Source: an uncultured Oscillospiraceae bacterium
GTDB lineage: Bacteria > Bacillota > Clostridia > Oscillospirales > Oscillospiraceae
DNA length: 64,000 nt
Direction: 5' to 3'
Assembly (NCBI GenBank): GCA_934589145.1
Contig: CAKTNW010000001.1
Location: 62,001 to 126,000 of the forward strand
Position numbers and translations under genes: made by a program
Shown here: in pieces, positions 24,380-33,393 of the stretch
Position numbering within the stretch: position 1 is the first letter of the stretch
Layout of the letters: each line of letters opens with the position of its first letter
Notes under the pieces: generated by a model
What the model saw: the letters and a program-made list of their open reading frames with translations, nothing else
What the model was told of the DNA's origin: nothing
Database searches by the model: none

Positions 24380-26809
24380 TCAACCGATGGTGTCCTTACC
24401 CACGACTACGCGGGCAGCCTTGACCACGTCGGTAATGCTGACCTTTTCGTCCAGGTTGATGTCGGCGGCCAGCTCATAGATGCCCTCCAGCGCCTTCTTG
24501 CCGACCACATGGGATTGGATGGCCACCACATCGGTGATGGTAACAATGCCGTCGCCGTTGACGTCACCCAGAACGGCCATCCAGAAGGAGACGCCCTGAT
24601 AGGTCAGAACCATGCCGGTGCAGACATTGCCGCTGGTGACCTGGGTATCACCGTTGTACATAACGGCGCCGCTGCCCATCTGCTCCAGAACATCGGACAC
24701 CTGAACGCCGGGTACCAGAACCAGCGCGTAATCCTCGTCGTCGATCTGATCCAGCGGTACGGCATCATACATGGGCTTGAAGGTCATATCCTCGTCCAGC
24801 ATCACTGTGGCGCCGGCGGTGTAGCCCTCCCAACCCTTGAAGGTATAGCTGTACTGGCTGTCCGGCGACTTGATGGGCGGGATCTCCGGAGCGGGGATCA
24901 GTTCACCTTCGGCCACGGTGCCGCGCTTGTACACCTCGCCGTTGGCGTCCAGGAAGGTATAGGTATATTCATCCGCGTACTGGGCGTACAATGTCAGGTC
25001 GGAGGCGATGATCTTGGTGGCTGCCGAGATCTGCTCGCCGCCCTCCTTCTCGGTGAACCAACCGATGAAGGAATAGCCCTTCTTGGTGGCGGTGGGCAGC
25101 TTGCCGTAGACGATGTCACTCAGCGACACGGTCTTGGTCTTGCTTCCCTTGAGGGTGCCGCCGTTGGGATCAAAGGTGATCAGGAAGGTTTCGTCGTCGT
25201 GGGTCTGACCGCTGTTGGTGCGGACAGTAAACTCGGACTTTACAAGCTCAAAGGACTTGCCGTTGGCCGCCGCCGTCAGCGTGAAGGTGTAATCTCCGGC
25301 GGCCAGCTTGCTGTAAGGCACGCTGTCGTCCAGCAGCTTCAGGTCATAGGCGGTATCCTTGGGGGCGGCGCTCTGGTTGATCACCGCGCCGCCGCCCTTC
25401 TTGGCGATGGTAATATTGACGGAGGTAATGGGGGACGAGCAGGAAATGACGCCCCGGACAGGGAACGAGGAGTTTCCGGCCACCAGAACGTTATCCTTGG
25501 TGGGATAGATGACGCCCCGCATCGTCCAGTCGGCTGTGCTGGCGGCCAGAGCGATGGGCTGCCACTCGGTGGTGTCCGTTCCCTCGGCGGCGGCCACCAT
25601 CACCAGCGTATCATTTTCATAGCTGAGATATGTTTCTGTCTTGCAGTTTTTCAGCAGATAGCCGCTCTTTCCCTGCTCCAGCTCCCACTTCTGGCTGCTG
25701 GCGGTGGAGGGTGCGGCCAGGGTCACGCCCTTGCTGCCGGCACTCAGACGCAGGGTCTTGCCATCCACCACGGTGCTCAGGGTATAGAAGCCGCCGTCAT
25801 AGTAGGCCAGCGTGAAGCTCTGGTTGACGGCATCCTCGGCCCGGACATTCAGCTTGGCGCTGCCGCCGGTGGTATCGACGGCGTGCTTCTGATCGCCGCT
25901 GTTCAGCACCAGCTGGTAGTTGCCGTCTGCCTTCAGGGCATCCTGATAGCCGTTGTTCATCAGCATCACCAGCGCGTCCGCCGGCTCGTTGACGGCCAGG
26001 CGGCGGTAAACGCCGATCTGCACATCGCCGGAGCTGCCGAAGAAGTAGCGCAGGATCTTGCCGGAGGTATTGTATTTATTGGAGGTATCGCCGGACATGA
26101 GGGAGCCGGTCTTACCGTTTTCGCTGCGCAGCTCCTCCGCTGTGACCAGACGGCCGGACACCGCATAGATAGCCTGGATCAGATCGCCCTCCGGCTGGTT
26201 GGCAAAGCCGCCCAGGTTGGAAAAGGCCCGCTGGATCAGAGAGCTGGCGTCAGAGGGGCCATGCTGCACGGCGCGGCTCCAGAACACGTTCTTCAGCGCC
26301 ACGGAGTAATCGTCGATGTCGAAGCCGGACACCGCGCCCTCTACCAGGCTGACCACCTTGTCATAGAAGGTGGCACGGGTATAGTCATACTGGGCCTGAC
26401 CGAAGGTATCCTTATAGGTATCCGCCATGGTCTCCCACGCGTTGTCAAAATAGCTGCCGTAGCCGCTGGTGATGTAATGATAGGCGTCATCCAGCGTCTG
26501 GCCGATGTCGCGGTACACGCTGCTGTCGCTCTTTTTGCACCATTCGGCGAAAGCGTGGGGCGTACCGGCCTTACTGGCAAACATGTACATGCCGTAGGAC
26601 TTGCCGCCGGGATCGCCGGGGGTGGTGGCAATGATGCCGGGGTCGTAATCCTTACCGATCTCATAGAACCGGCTCAACGCGTCATAATCCGCATTGCGCC
26701 ACTGCATGGCGGTATCGGCGATGGCGCGGATCAGCAGTCCGCCGGTCACCAGGCTGAACACCATGGCAAGACTCAGCAGCAGGGCGGTGCCCCTTTGTAA
26801 AAGCTTCAT
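24380..26809 (-). CDS. Secreted dockerin protein with lysozyme-like, ricin-type and InlB-repeat domains
   Basis: A protein of about 809 residues with a signal peptide. The N-terminal part (about 35-260) carries DPGGKSYGMYMFASKAGTP, resembling putative peptidoglycan-active domains of VgrG-related/phage-tail proteins. A ricin-type beta-trefoil-like region follows at about 295-415, then an immunoglobulin-like region, an InlB B-repeat (FDPNGGTLKG...GYSFIGWF...LYAQY) and a type I dockerin at the end. The dockerin has two calcium loops, DVNGDGIVTITD and DINLDEKVSITD. ATG 26809 has AGGA upstream; a GTG five codons earlier is possible. The next gene, 15 bp downstream, encodes a cohesin protein. Confidence 0.83.
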   Translation of the reverse strand: MKLLQRGTALLLSLAMVFSLVTGGLLIRAIADTAMQWRNADYDALSRFYEIGKDYDPGIIATTPGDPGGKSYGMYMFASKAGTPHAFAEWCKKSDSSVYRDIGQTLDDAYHYITSGYGSYFDNAWETMADTYKDTFGQAQYDYTRATFYDKVVSLVEGAVSGFDIDDYSVALKNVFWSRAVQHGPSDASSLIQRAFSNLGGFANQPEGDLIQAIYAVSGRLVTAEELRSENGKTGSLMSGDTSNKYNTSGKILRYFFGSSGDVQIGVYRRLAVNEPADALVMLMNNGYQDALKADGNYQLVLNSGDQKHAVDTTGGSAKLNVRAEDAVNQSFTLAYYDGGFYTLSTVVDGKTLRLSAGSKGVTLAAPSTASSQKWELEQGKSGYLLKNCKTETYLSYENDTLVMVAAAEGTDTTEWQPIALAASTADWTMRGVIYPTKDNVLVAGNSSFPVRGVISCSSPITSVNITIAKKGGGAVINQSAAPKDTAYDLKLLDDSVPYSKLAAGDYTFTLTAAANGKSFELVKSEFTVRTNSGQTHDDETFLITFDPNGGTLKGSKTKTVSLSDIVYGKLPTATKKGYSFIGWFTEKEGGEQISAATKIIASDLTLYAQYADEYTYTFLDANGEVYKRGTVAEGELIPAPEIPPIKSPDSQYSYTFKGWEGYTAGATVMLDEDMTFKPMYDAVPLDQIDDEDYALVLVPGVQVSDVLEQMGSGAVMYNGDTQVTSGNVCTGMVLTYQGVSFWMAVLGDVNGDGIVTITDVVAIQSHVVGKKALEGIYELAADINLDEKVSITDVVKAARVVVGKDTIG

Positions 26810-26903
26810 ACCGTTTTTCCTCACTCTCCGTCAAGAATACGCGGACACGCAAATCATGGGGAGGCATGCCGCCTCTCCACCGATTTACATAATATTCAAA
26901 GAA

Positions 26904-26932
26904 AGTATAGCATCCGACGGCGGGCTTGTCTA
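26904..26932 (-). promoter_or_regulatory. Promoter of the dockerin/cohesin operon
   Basis: TAGACA (26932-26927), 17-nt spacer, TATACT (26909-26904). The leader to the ATG is about 90 nt. Confidence 0.65.
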
Positions 26933-27084
26933 TAAAAAAAGCGAAAAAAACACAAAAAATTGCGTGATTCTGTCGAGTAACTACCATATTTAGGGAAAGT
27001 GCTTCTTTATATAACATTGGCGGACGGGAAAATGTTTCAGGACATAAAGAATTTGTAAATTTCATGCCGCTGGAAAAGATTGGC

Positions 27085-27113
27085 TTGCTTCTCCGGCCAG
27101 GCCATGTTACAAT
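27085..27113 (+). promoter_or_regulatory. Promoter of the beta-helix surface protein gene
   Basis: TTGCTT (27085-27090), 17-nt spacer, TACAAT (27108-27113). Confidence 0.65.
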
Positions 27114-27125
27114 AAAAGCGATCGT

Positions 27126-27139
27126 TGGTATATATACCA
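27126..27139. promoter_or_regulatory. Perfect 14-bp palindrome just downstream of the promoter
   Basis: TGGTATATATACCA begins 13 bp after the -10 element, where a bound repressor would block transcription. The cognate regulator is not identifiable. Confidence 0.5.
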
Positions 27140-27212
27140 TAGATTGATTTTGAGGGAGGGAAATACAGATCCTTCCGGCAGAAACACATGCGCGGGATTA
27201 TGGAGGAACCCT

Positions 27213-30200
27213 ATGAAGAAGAGAGTATTGGCGATCCTGCTGGCGGTCAGTCTGGCTTTTAGCCTGCTGCCAACAGCTTACGCGGCAGACATCACCGAGG
27301 ACGTACCGGTGTGCGTCTGTGCAGAGGTCTGCACCGAGGAACATGTGAACGCGGACTGCCCCGTCTGCGGCGCGGAGGGCGCGGCGGTGGAGCGCTGCGG
27401 CAGGTACATCGCTCCGGCGGAGGCTGAAGCGGCCCGGCCCACGGACGAGGGACAGCCTGAAAACGGCGCTCCCGACGCGGACAGACCCGAAGAGCCCGCG
27501 GTGCAGTCCGTTGACCAGGGCATCGCCGTGCAGGCGGATGCACACAACCATTGCTTCTGCGGCGGCGGCGTCACAGCGGGCGATCATACCAGCCATTCCG
27601 ACGTGACCTATACGGCGTGGAACGGCACCAGCGGCATTTCATATACCAACAATACCGCCTATGTCTATCTGACGGGCAATGCCACCATCAGCAGCCATCT
27701 GACGGTGGACGGCAAAACGCTTTACCTGTGCCTGAACGGCAAGACCCTTTCCAGCAGCGGTAAGGCCAAAATTCAGGTCAAAAACAACGGACGGCTTGTC
27801 CTCTGCGACTGTCAGGGCGGCGGCACGTTCAAAGGCGCGACGCAGAGCGTCTGGGGCGGCGCCTGCGTTTACCTCTACACCAGCAGACTGGACATGTTCG
27901 GCGGCAAGCTCACCGGAGGTAAGGTCACCGGCAAGGGTGGCGGCGGCGCCATCGCGCTGGATGACCACCAGTGCGCGTTCAACATGTATGGCGGCGAGAT
28001 CTCCGGCAACGACGGCAACAAGGCCGGCGGCGCCATTTTCCGGACATTCGGGAGCGGCGTGAACCAGCCTGGCGGCACCTTCAATATGTACGGCGGCACC
28101 ATCAAGGATAACAAAGCCCAGAATGGCGGCGCGTTCTATTCTGTCACCGCCGGTACGGTCAATCTGGCGGGCGGCACGATCTCCGGCAATCAATCTACCT
28201 CGACGACCAATAGTGACTACACCGGCGGCGGCGCCATTTACATGCGCGGCGGCGGCACGCTCACCATTTCCGGCACGCAGATCACAGGCAATTCGGCCAA
28301 AAAGGACGGCGGCGCCATCTTTACGGGCTGCGGTAATGTCACCATTTCCGGCAGCGCAAACATCAGCAACAATACCGCGGGCCGCCGGGGCGGCGCCATC
28401 TGTCTGTACAGTGATACGGGTCTGGACGCGAAGCTCAACATGACCGGCGGTACGATCTCAGGGAATAGTGCCACAAACGATGGCGGCGGTGTCTACGTCG
28501 GCAAGAAATGTACACTCACGCTCAGCGGCAGCGCAGCTTTCACCGGGAACAAAGCCAAGTGGGGCGGCGCGATTTATCTGACGGATAATTCTTCGATGAC
28601 CATGACGAGCGGAACGCTTACGCAGAACAATGCGTCAGAGCAGGGCGGCGGCGTGTTCAGCTACAGTGATTCGTCGAATTGTAACCTCTCCGGCGGAACG
28701 CTTGAAGGCAACACGGCAGGGAAAAACGGCGGAGCGGTTTACATCAACAAGGGCGCCTTGAAACTCAGCGGCAGCCCCGTTGTCAAGGACAACACGGTTT
28801 CCGGCAGGGCGGACAATGTCGAGCTCAATTCCGGCAAGACGCTGACCATCAGCGGCGCGATGTCCACCGGCGCGTCTATCGGCATTACCACCGCAAACAC
28901 CAGCTACCCCGTGGCGTTTTCCAGTGCCTGTGCCGCGGATTACGCGAAGTATTTCTTCTCGGACGACGCCAATGCCCATGTGGAGTATAAGGATGACCAG
29001 AAGCTGTACCTTGTCGCCAATGTGGCTGCCAAGACCCTTACCGTAAAGTTTTACGCCAACGGCGGTACAGGCGCACCGGCCGATATGACGATACAGGAGA
29101 AAGGCGGGGCGTTCACATTTACCATTCCCACCACGGTCCCGACACGGGATGGCTACCACTTCAAATGCTGGTCAGAGGCTCAGGATACACTCCTGAGTGG
29201 ATATAAGTCGGGCGATCAGGTCGTGATAAGAGCAAATGGATCTACGGAAAAGACACTCTACGCCTTCTGGGAGGCGCACAGCGGCGGCACGGCCACCTGC
29301 ACGGAGAAAGCCGTCTGCTCGACCTGTGATCAGGAATACGGTGATGTTGACGCCAACAACCACGACTGGGGCGCGTGGACATCCAACGGCGACGATACCC
29401 ACACCCGCACCTGCTCCCGTGATAAGTGCCACACCGAAAACGGCAACTGCTCCGGCGGCACGCCCACCTGTACCGAAAGGGCGGTTTGCAAGGACTGTAA
29501 GGCCGCGTATGGCAGCGTTCTGGGGCATGTGTGGAGCGAACCGAACTATACCTGGACAGCGGTTCCGGACGGTTATATGTGCGTAGCATCCAGCAAGTGC
29601 AAGAACTGCGACTCTGATGTCGCCGATGTTGCAGCTGTGACCTACGCTGTGACAAAAATGCCAACCTGCCTGGAAGAAGGTACCGGTACATACACGGCAG
29701 CGTTCTCTTCTGCGTTTGGCTTCCCCGCACAGACCAAGGAAGTGACCCTTCCCGCCACCGGACATGACTGGGCTGACGCTACCTGCACCACGCCCAAGAC
29801 ATGCAAGGTCTGCCAGGTCACTGAGGGCGACGCCGCCGGCCACACCGGCGGCAAGGCCAACTGCCACACCAAGGCGGTATGTGAGGTCTGCCAGCAGGCA
29901 TACGGCGAATTTGACGCCGCCAACCACGACGGCGGCACTGAGCTGAGAAATAAGAAGGATGCCACCTGCACCGAGAAGGGATACACAGGCGACACCTATT
30001 GCCTGGGCTGCAGCACCGTGATCAAGGCCGGTGCCGAGATCGACGTCTCCGGCCACGACTGGGGCGCATGGACATCCAACGGCGACGGCACCCACACCCG
30101 CACCTGCTCCCGCGATAAGAGCCACACCGAAAACGGCAAGTGCTCCGGCGGCACGGCGGATTGCTGCCATAAGGCGAAGTGCGGCATCTGCAAGGGTGAA

Positions 30201-30566
30201 TACGGTGCGCTTGCCCCTGACGACCACACCGATCTGAAGCACTTCCCCGCCAAAAAGGCCACTACCAAGGCAGAAGGCAACATCGAGTACTGGTACTGCT
30301 CCGGCTGCGGCAAATATTACCGCGACGCGGCGGCCACAGATGAGATCACCCAGGCCGACACCGTGATCGCCAAGCGGCGGCCCTCCGGCGGTACCCCCTA
30401 TGATCCTGATGTGTACAAGGAACTGATGGACGGCAAGGACGGCAAGAACACCCAGTCCGGCGTCAAGTCCAGCAACACCGGTGACCCCGGCGTAGCGTTG
30501 TATGCGGGCATGGCCCTGCTGTCCCTGACCGGCGGCGCGTGGGTCGTGGGCAAGAAGAGAAAATAA
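27213..30566 (+). CDS. Sortase-type surface protein: beta-helix, InlB repeat and Cys-rich repeats
   Basis: A 1117-residue exported protein, starting at MKKRVLAI with TGGAGG upstream. After the signal peptide comes a Cys-rich segment (VCVCAEVC, CPVCG), then a right-handed beta-helix at about 150-480 with many GGAI/GGAIF/GGAIY turns like polymorphic membrane protein and pectate-lyase-like adhesins. One InlB B-repeat follows (VKFYANGGTG...GYHFKCW...LYAFWEA), then Cys-rich repeats (CTEKAVCSTCDQEYG, HDWGAWTSNGD). The C terminus has NTGDPG, a hydrophobic helix and KKRK, a sorting signal of the NxTGD type. It is a likely adhesin or glycan-binding wall protein; no sortase gene is in the window. Confidence 0.85.
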   Translation: MKKRVLAILLAVSLAFSLLPTAYAADITEDVPVCVCAEVCTEEHVNADCPVCGAEGAAVERCGRYIAPAEAEAARPTDEGQPENGAPDADRPEEPAVQSVDQGIAVQADAHNHCFCGGGVTAGDHTSHSDVTYTAWNGTSGISYTNNTAYVYLTGNATISSHLTVDGKTLYLCLNGKTLSSSGKAKIQVKNNGRLVLCDCQGGGTFKGATQSVWGGACVYLYTSRLDMFGGKLTGGKVTGKGGGGAIALDDHQCAFNMYGGEISGNDGNKAGGAIFRTFGSGVNQPGGTFNMYGGTIKDNKAQNGGAFYSVTAGTVNLAGGTISGNQSTSTTNSDYTGGGAIYMRGGGTLTISGTQITGNSAKKDGGAIFTGCGNVTISGSANISNNTAGRRGGAICLYSDTGLDAKLNMTGGTISGNSATNDGGGVYVGKKCTLTLSGSAAFTGNKAKWGGAIYLTDNSSMTMTSGTLTQNNASEQGGGVFSYSDSSNCNLSGGTLEGNTAGKNGGAVYINKGALKLSGSPVVKDNTVSGRADNVELNSGKTLTISGAMSTGASIGITTANTSYPVAFSSACAADYAKYFFSDDANAHVEYKDDQKLYLVANVAAKTLTVKFYANGGTGAPADMTIQEKGGAFTFTIPTTVPTRDGYHFKCWSEAQDTLLSGYKSGDQVVIRANGSTEKTLYAFWEAHSGGTATCTEKAVCSTCDQEYGDVDANNHDWGAWTSNGDDTHTRTCSRDKCHTENGNCSGGTPTCTERAVCKDCKAAYGSVLGHVWSEPNYTWTAVPDGYMCVASSKCKNCDSDVADVAAVTYAVTKMPTCLEEGTGTYTAAFSSAFGFPAQTKEVTLPATGHDWADATCTTPKTCKVCQVTEGDAAGHTGGKANCHTKAVCEVCQQAYGEFDAANHDGGTELRNKKDATCTEKGYTGDTYCLGCSTVIKAGAEIDVSGHDWGAWTSNGDGTHTRTCSRDKSHTENGKCSGGTADCCHKAKCGICKGEYGALAPDDHTDLKHFPAKKATTKAEGNIEYWYCSGCGKYYRDAAATDEITQADTVIAKRRPSGGTPYDPDVYKELMDGKDGKNTQSGVKSSNTGDPGVALYAGMALLSLTGGAWVVGKKRK
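29361..29462 (+). repeat. 102-bp internal coding repeat, copy 1
   Basis: Encodes HDWGAWTSNGDDTHTRTCSR plus a Cys/Gly-rich tail within the beta-helix surface protein. It is nearly identical at DNA level to 30054-30155. Confidence 0.85.
30054..30155 (+). repeat. 102-bp internal coding repeat, copy 2
   Basis: Same length and nearly the same bases as 29361-29462, with only scattered substitutions. This indicates recent duplication or ongoing gene conversion in the Cys-rich part of the surface protein. Confidence 0.85.
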
Positions 30567-30580
30567 GGGTAAGTAATAGG

Positions 30581-30608
30581 AAAAAGCGCCCCGAGGGGCG
30601 CTTTTTCT
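30581..30608 (+). terminator. Rho-independent terminator
   Basis: The stem AAAAAGCGCCC/GGGCGCTTTTT with a 4-nt loop follows the surface protein stop by 14 bp; it also faces the convergent ABC operon. Confidence 0.9.
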
Positions 30609-30647
30609 ATTGACCTTCCCGGATAAGGACGGTTTTGAATGTGTCCC

Positions 30648-31646
30648 TTACCGGGCGGCCTCCGCCCAGTGGTTATCTACCAGCTTGTCGAAGTCCACCC
30701 ACTGCTCCTCCGTCAGCTCGCCCGCCTGGGTCATGACGGTCTCCAGCCGCTCCAGAGACGCCTTCTCCATGGTCAGCGGCATGTTCCACGCGCCGATCTC
30801 CCGGTGGCGGGCGGTAACGGCCTCCAGCGTGTCAAGACTGGTATCGGGGAACTGGCCGATGATGGCCTCCGCCACCTCCCGGTCGGTGTGGGAATCCACC
30901 CAGTCCAGCGCCTTGGCGATGGCCCGGCAGAAGGCGGCGATCACATCGTCATGGGCCTGGATATAGCTCTGTGAGGCGAAGTAGGCCGTATAGGGGATCT
31001 CGCCGCTCTCCGCGCCGATGGAGCAGAGGATATACCCCTCGCCGGAGGTGACCACCTGGGTGGCGGCAGGCTCGAACAGCGTCACATAGTCCCCCTGGCC
31101 GCCGGTGAAGGCACCGGCCATCATGTTGAACTGCACGCTGGTGTCCACGGTCACGTCCACCTGAGGCTCCAGGCCGTGCTGGCGCAGGACGTACTCCAGC
31201 GTCATCTCCGGCACGCCGCCCTTGCGGCCGCCGATGATGGTCTTGCCCCGCAGATCCTCCCAGTCGAAGGGATCGTCGGTGCGGCCCATGAGGAACGCGC
31301 CGTCCCGTGCCGTCAACTGGCCGAACACCACGGGATAGTCGTCCTTGCCCTGATTGTAAATGTAGACGCAGCTCTCCGGCCCGGCCAGGCCGATGTCGCT
31401 CTGTCCCGACACCACGGCGGTCATCACCTTGTCGGCGCCGCCGCCGTTGGTCAGCTCGATGGCAAGGCCCTCCTCCCGGAAGAAGCCCAGCTCCAGCGCC
31501 ACATACTGGGGCGCGTAGAATACGGAGTGGGTCACCTCGTTGAGACGGACCGTGGTCAGTTCCGCTTCCGCCGTCCCCGCGCCGCAGCCGCATAGCAGCG
31601 GTAGCAGCGTCAGGGCGGCCAGCACCGGTGCGAAGATCTTTTTCAT
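30648..31646 (-). CDS. ABC transporter substrate-binding lipoprotein (SsuA/THI5-like)
   Basis: A 332-residue lipoprotein; the signal peptide ends in the lipobox LLCGCG. The mature part matches the NMT1/THI5-like family (TTVRLNEVTHSVFYAPQYVA, LGFFREEGLAIELTNGGG, VVSGQSDIGLAGPESCV). It captures a small ligand outside the membrane for the permease and ATPase encoded just upstream. The ligand could be a pyrimidine precursor, sulfonate, nitrate-like anion or riboflavin-related compound; no riboswitch or pathway gene narrows this. The start overlaps the permease stop as ATGA. Confidence 0.9.
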   Translation of the reverse strand: MKKIFAPVLAALTLLPLLCGCGAGTAEAELTTVRLNEVTHSVFYAPQYVALELGFFREEGLAIELTNGGGADKVMTAVVSGQSDIGLAGPESCVYIYNQGKDDYPVVFGQLTARDGAFLMGRTDDPFDWEDLRGKTIIGGRKGGVPEMTLEYVLRQHGLEPQVDVTVDTSVQFNMMAGAFTGGQGDYVTLFEPAATQVVTSGEGYILCSIGAESGEIPYTAYFASQSYIQAHDDVIAAFCRAIAKALDWVDSHTDREVAEAIIGQFPDTSLDTLEAVTARHREIGAWNMPLTMEKASLERLETVMTQAGELTEEQWVDFDKLVDNHWAEAAR

Positions 31647-32458
31647 GCTTTTACCCCCAACAAACGATATAGTATTTTTTCCACCCGCAGTACCAGCTGG
31701 TACATGACCACCGCGGCCACCAGCAGCAGCAACACGCTGGTCATCACCAGATCCATGTTGAACACCTGTGAGCCATAGACGATCAGGTAGCCCAGACCGG
31801 CCCGCGAGACAAGAAACTCCCCCATGATGACGCCTACCCACGACAGGCCCACATTGACCTTCAGGGTGTTCAGCAGCGTGGCATAGTTGGCGGGGAACAC
31901 CAGCATCCACAGAAGCTGCCACCGGCTGGCGCCCATGGCGTCCATCAGCCGGATCTTCTGGGCGTCCGTGGCGCGGAAGCCCTCGTACATGTTCAGAATG
32001 GTGACGATCAGCGAAATGGCCAGGGTCATGACGATGATGGCGCCCGTCCCGGCCCCCATCCACACGATGAAGATGGGGCCCAGCGCCGTTTTCGGCAGGG
32101 CATTGAGCACCACCAGATACGGATCCAGGATCCGGCTCAGGGTGGGCCACCACCACATGGCCACCGCCACCACCGTTCCCGCGGCGGTGCCCAGCAGGAA
32201 GCCCACCGCCGTCTCCCAGCAGGATACCCCCACATGCACCAGCACGTCGCCGCTGCGGCACAGGCTGAGGAACGTGGCGGCGATGCGGCTGGGACTGCTG
32301 ACCAGAAAGCCGTCGCTGAGCCCGATGCGGCAGCTCAGCTCCCAGAAGGCGAAAAAGCCCGCCAGAATGGCCAACTGCCACAGCCGCACCCGGCGGTTCT
32401 GCCGCCGCAGCTCCCGCAGATACCGGGCCCGTTTGGGCGATACGGCAGGTTCATTCAT
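31643..32458 (-). CDS. ABC transporter permease (NitT/TauT type)
   Basis: A 271-residue inner-membrane permease with about six helices. The cytoplasmic coupling motif of the binding-protein-dependent family is EGFRATDAQKIRLMDAMGAS, around residues 160-180, which contacts the ATPase. Other family features are LNALPKTALGPIFIVWMG and SWVGVIMGEFL. It overlaps both neighbours, giving a tight ATPase-permease-binding protein order. Confidence 0.92.
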   Translation of the reverse strand: MNEPAVSPKRARYLRELRRQNRRVRLWQLAILAGFFAFWELSCRIGLSDGFLVSSPSRIAATFLSLCRSGDVLVHVGVSCWETAVGFLLGTAAGTVVAVAMWWWPTLSRILDPYLVVLNALPKTALGPIFIVWMGAGTGAIIVMTLAISLIVTILNMYEGFRATDAQKIRLMDAMGASRWQLLWMLVFPANYATLLNTLKVNVGLSWVGVIMGEFLVSRAGLGYLIVYGSQVFNMDLVMTSVLLLLVAAVVMYQLVLRVEKILYRLLGVKA

Positions 32459-33215
32459 GCAGCTCCAGCTCCTTCCATATGGCGTCGAAATACCGGGGGA
32501 AGGCGGGGTTCTCCCGCCGCTGCATGGGCGTCAGCTGCCGCAGCTCCCCCATGTCGAACACGGCCTTTACCGCGGCGGGCCGCTGGGACAGCACCACCAC
32601 CCGATCCGACATGCTGACGGCCTCGGAGATATCGTGGGTCACCAGCAGGGCGGTCTTGCCCTCGGAGCGGATGATGCGCCAGATGTCGCCGGACACCGCC
32701 AGCCGCGTCTGATAGTCCAGGGCGGAGAAGGGTTCATCCAGCAGCAGGATATCCGGCCCTGTAGCCAGCGTGCGGATCAGGGCGCACCGCTGGCGCATGC
32801 CGCCGGAGAGCTGATCGGGCCGCTTGGCGGCGAAGGCCGAAACGTCGTACCGGGTCAGCAGCGTGTCAACGTGGGCGTGATGGCCGGGATCGTGATCCCG
32901 GCGGATCTGAAGGCCCAGCATTACATTGTCCCGGATAGAGCGCCATTCAAAAAGCTGATCCCGCTGGGGCATGAAGCCCATCCGCCCGCTGGCCCCGGTC
33001 ACCGGCTGGCCGTACAGCTCCACCGTGCCGCCGTCCAGGGTCTCCAGCCCCGCCAGCACCCCCAGCAGCGTGGATTTTCCGCAGCCGGAGGGGCCCACGA
33101 TGCTGACGAATTCCCCCTCCGCCACGTCGAAGGATACGCCCCGCAGCGCCTCGACCTCGCCGTTGCGGGCCTGATAGGTCAGGGCGGCATCGCGGATCGT
33201 AATGATATTGCCCAT
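32451..33215 (-). CDS. ABC transporter ATP-binding protein (NitT/TauT type)
   Basis: A 254-residue nucleotide-binding subunit. Walker A GPSGCGKST is near residue 40, the signature LSGGMRQR near 135, Walker B ILLLDEPFSALD near 155 and the H-loop VTHDISEAV near 190. The start MGNIITI is preceded by GGGAGG; the longer frame upstream has no ribosome binding site and runs into the ridA promoter. First gene of the three-gene operon. Confidence 0.94.
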   Translation of the reverse strand: MGNIITIRDAALTYQARNGEVEALRGVSFDVAEGEFVSIVGPSGCGKSTLLGVLAGLETLDGGTVELYGQPVTGASGRMGFMPQRDQLFEWRSIRDNVMLGLQIRRDHDPGHHAHVDTLLTRYDVSAFAAKRPDQLSGGMRQRCALIRTLATGPDILLLDEPFSALDYQTRLAVSGDIWRIIRSEGKTALLVTHDISEAVSMSDRVVVLSQRPAAVKAVFDMGELRQLTPMQRRENPAFPRYFDAIWKELELHE

Positions 33216-33302
33216 ATGCGCCTCCCTTTTTGTCGTATGCCTTGCGGGAGAGAGGTCTCTCCCTGCATCAGTATATTGAGGGGCCGCCCCGTTGGTTACT
33301 CG

Positions 33303-33331
33303 TTGACATTTCTGACCTGATGGTGTACCAT
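33303..33331 (+). promoter_or_regulatory. Strong sigma-A-type promoter of ridA
   Basis: Perfect TTGACA (33303-33308), 17-nt spacer, TACCAT (33326-33331). Confidence 0.75.
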
Positions 33332-33393
33332 GGATGTACAGCAAATAGGATAAGTACTCATAATTTGTAACAATATTAAAGGAGGATGTTCCT

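Larger units (their letters stand above)
26825..27212. other. 388-bp divergent promoter region between surface-protein genes
   Basis: It contains the minus-strand promoter of the dockerin/cohesin operon, the plus-strand promoter of the beta-helix protein gene, a 14-bp palindrome and a small hairpin (GGGGAGGC/GCCTCTCC near 26858-26877) in the minus-strand leader. No gene is seen. Confidence 0.7.

Noticed and set aside
23162..26800. 1212-codon plus-strand open frame
   Set aside because: It mirrors the dockerin and cohesin genes on the opposite strand and is Gly/His/Gln-rich without domain features. The minus-strand genes have signal peptides, domains and ribosome binding sites.
33216..33300. 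TPP or other riboswitch upstream of the NitT/TauT-type operon
   Set aside because: Checked on the minus strand for a THI element; the conserved CUGAGA and the paired purine-rich core are absent.
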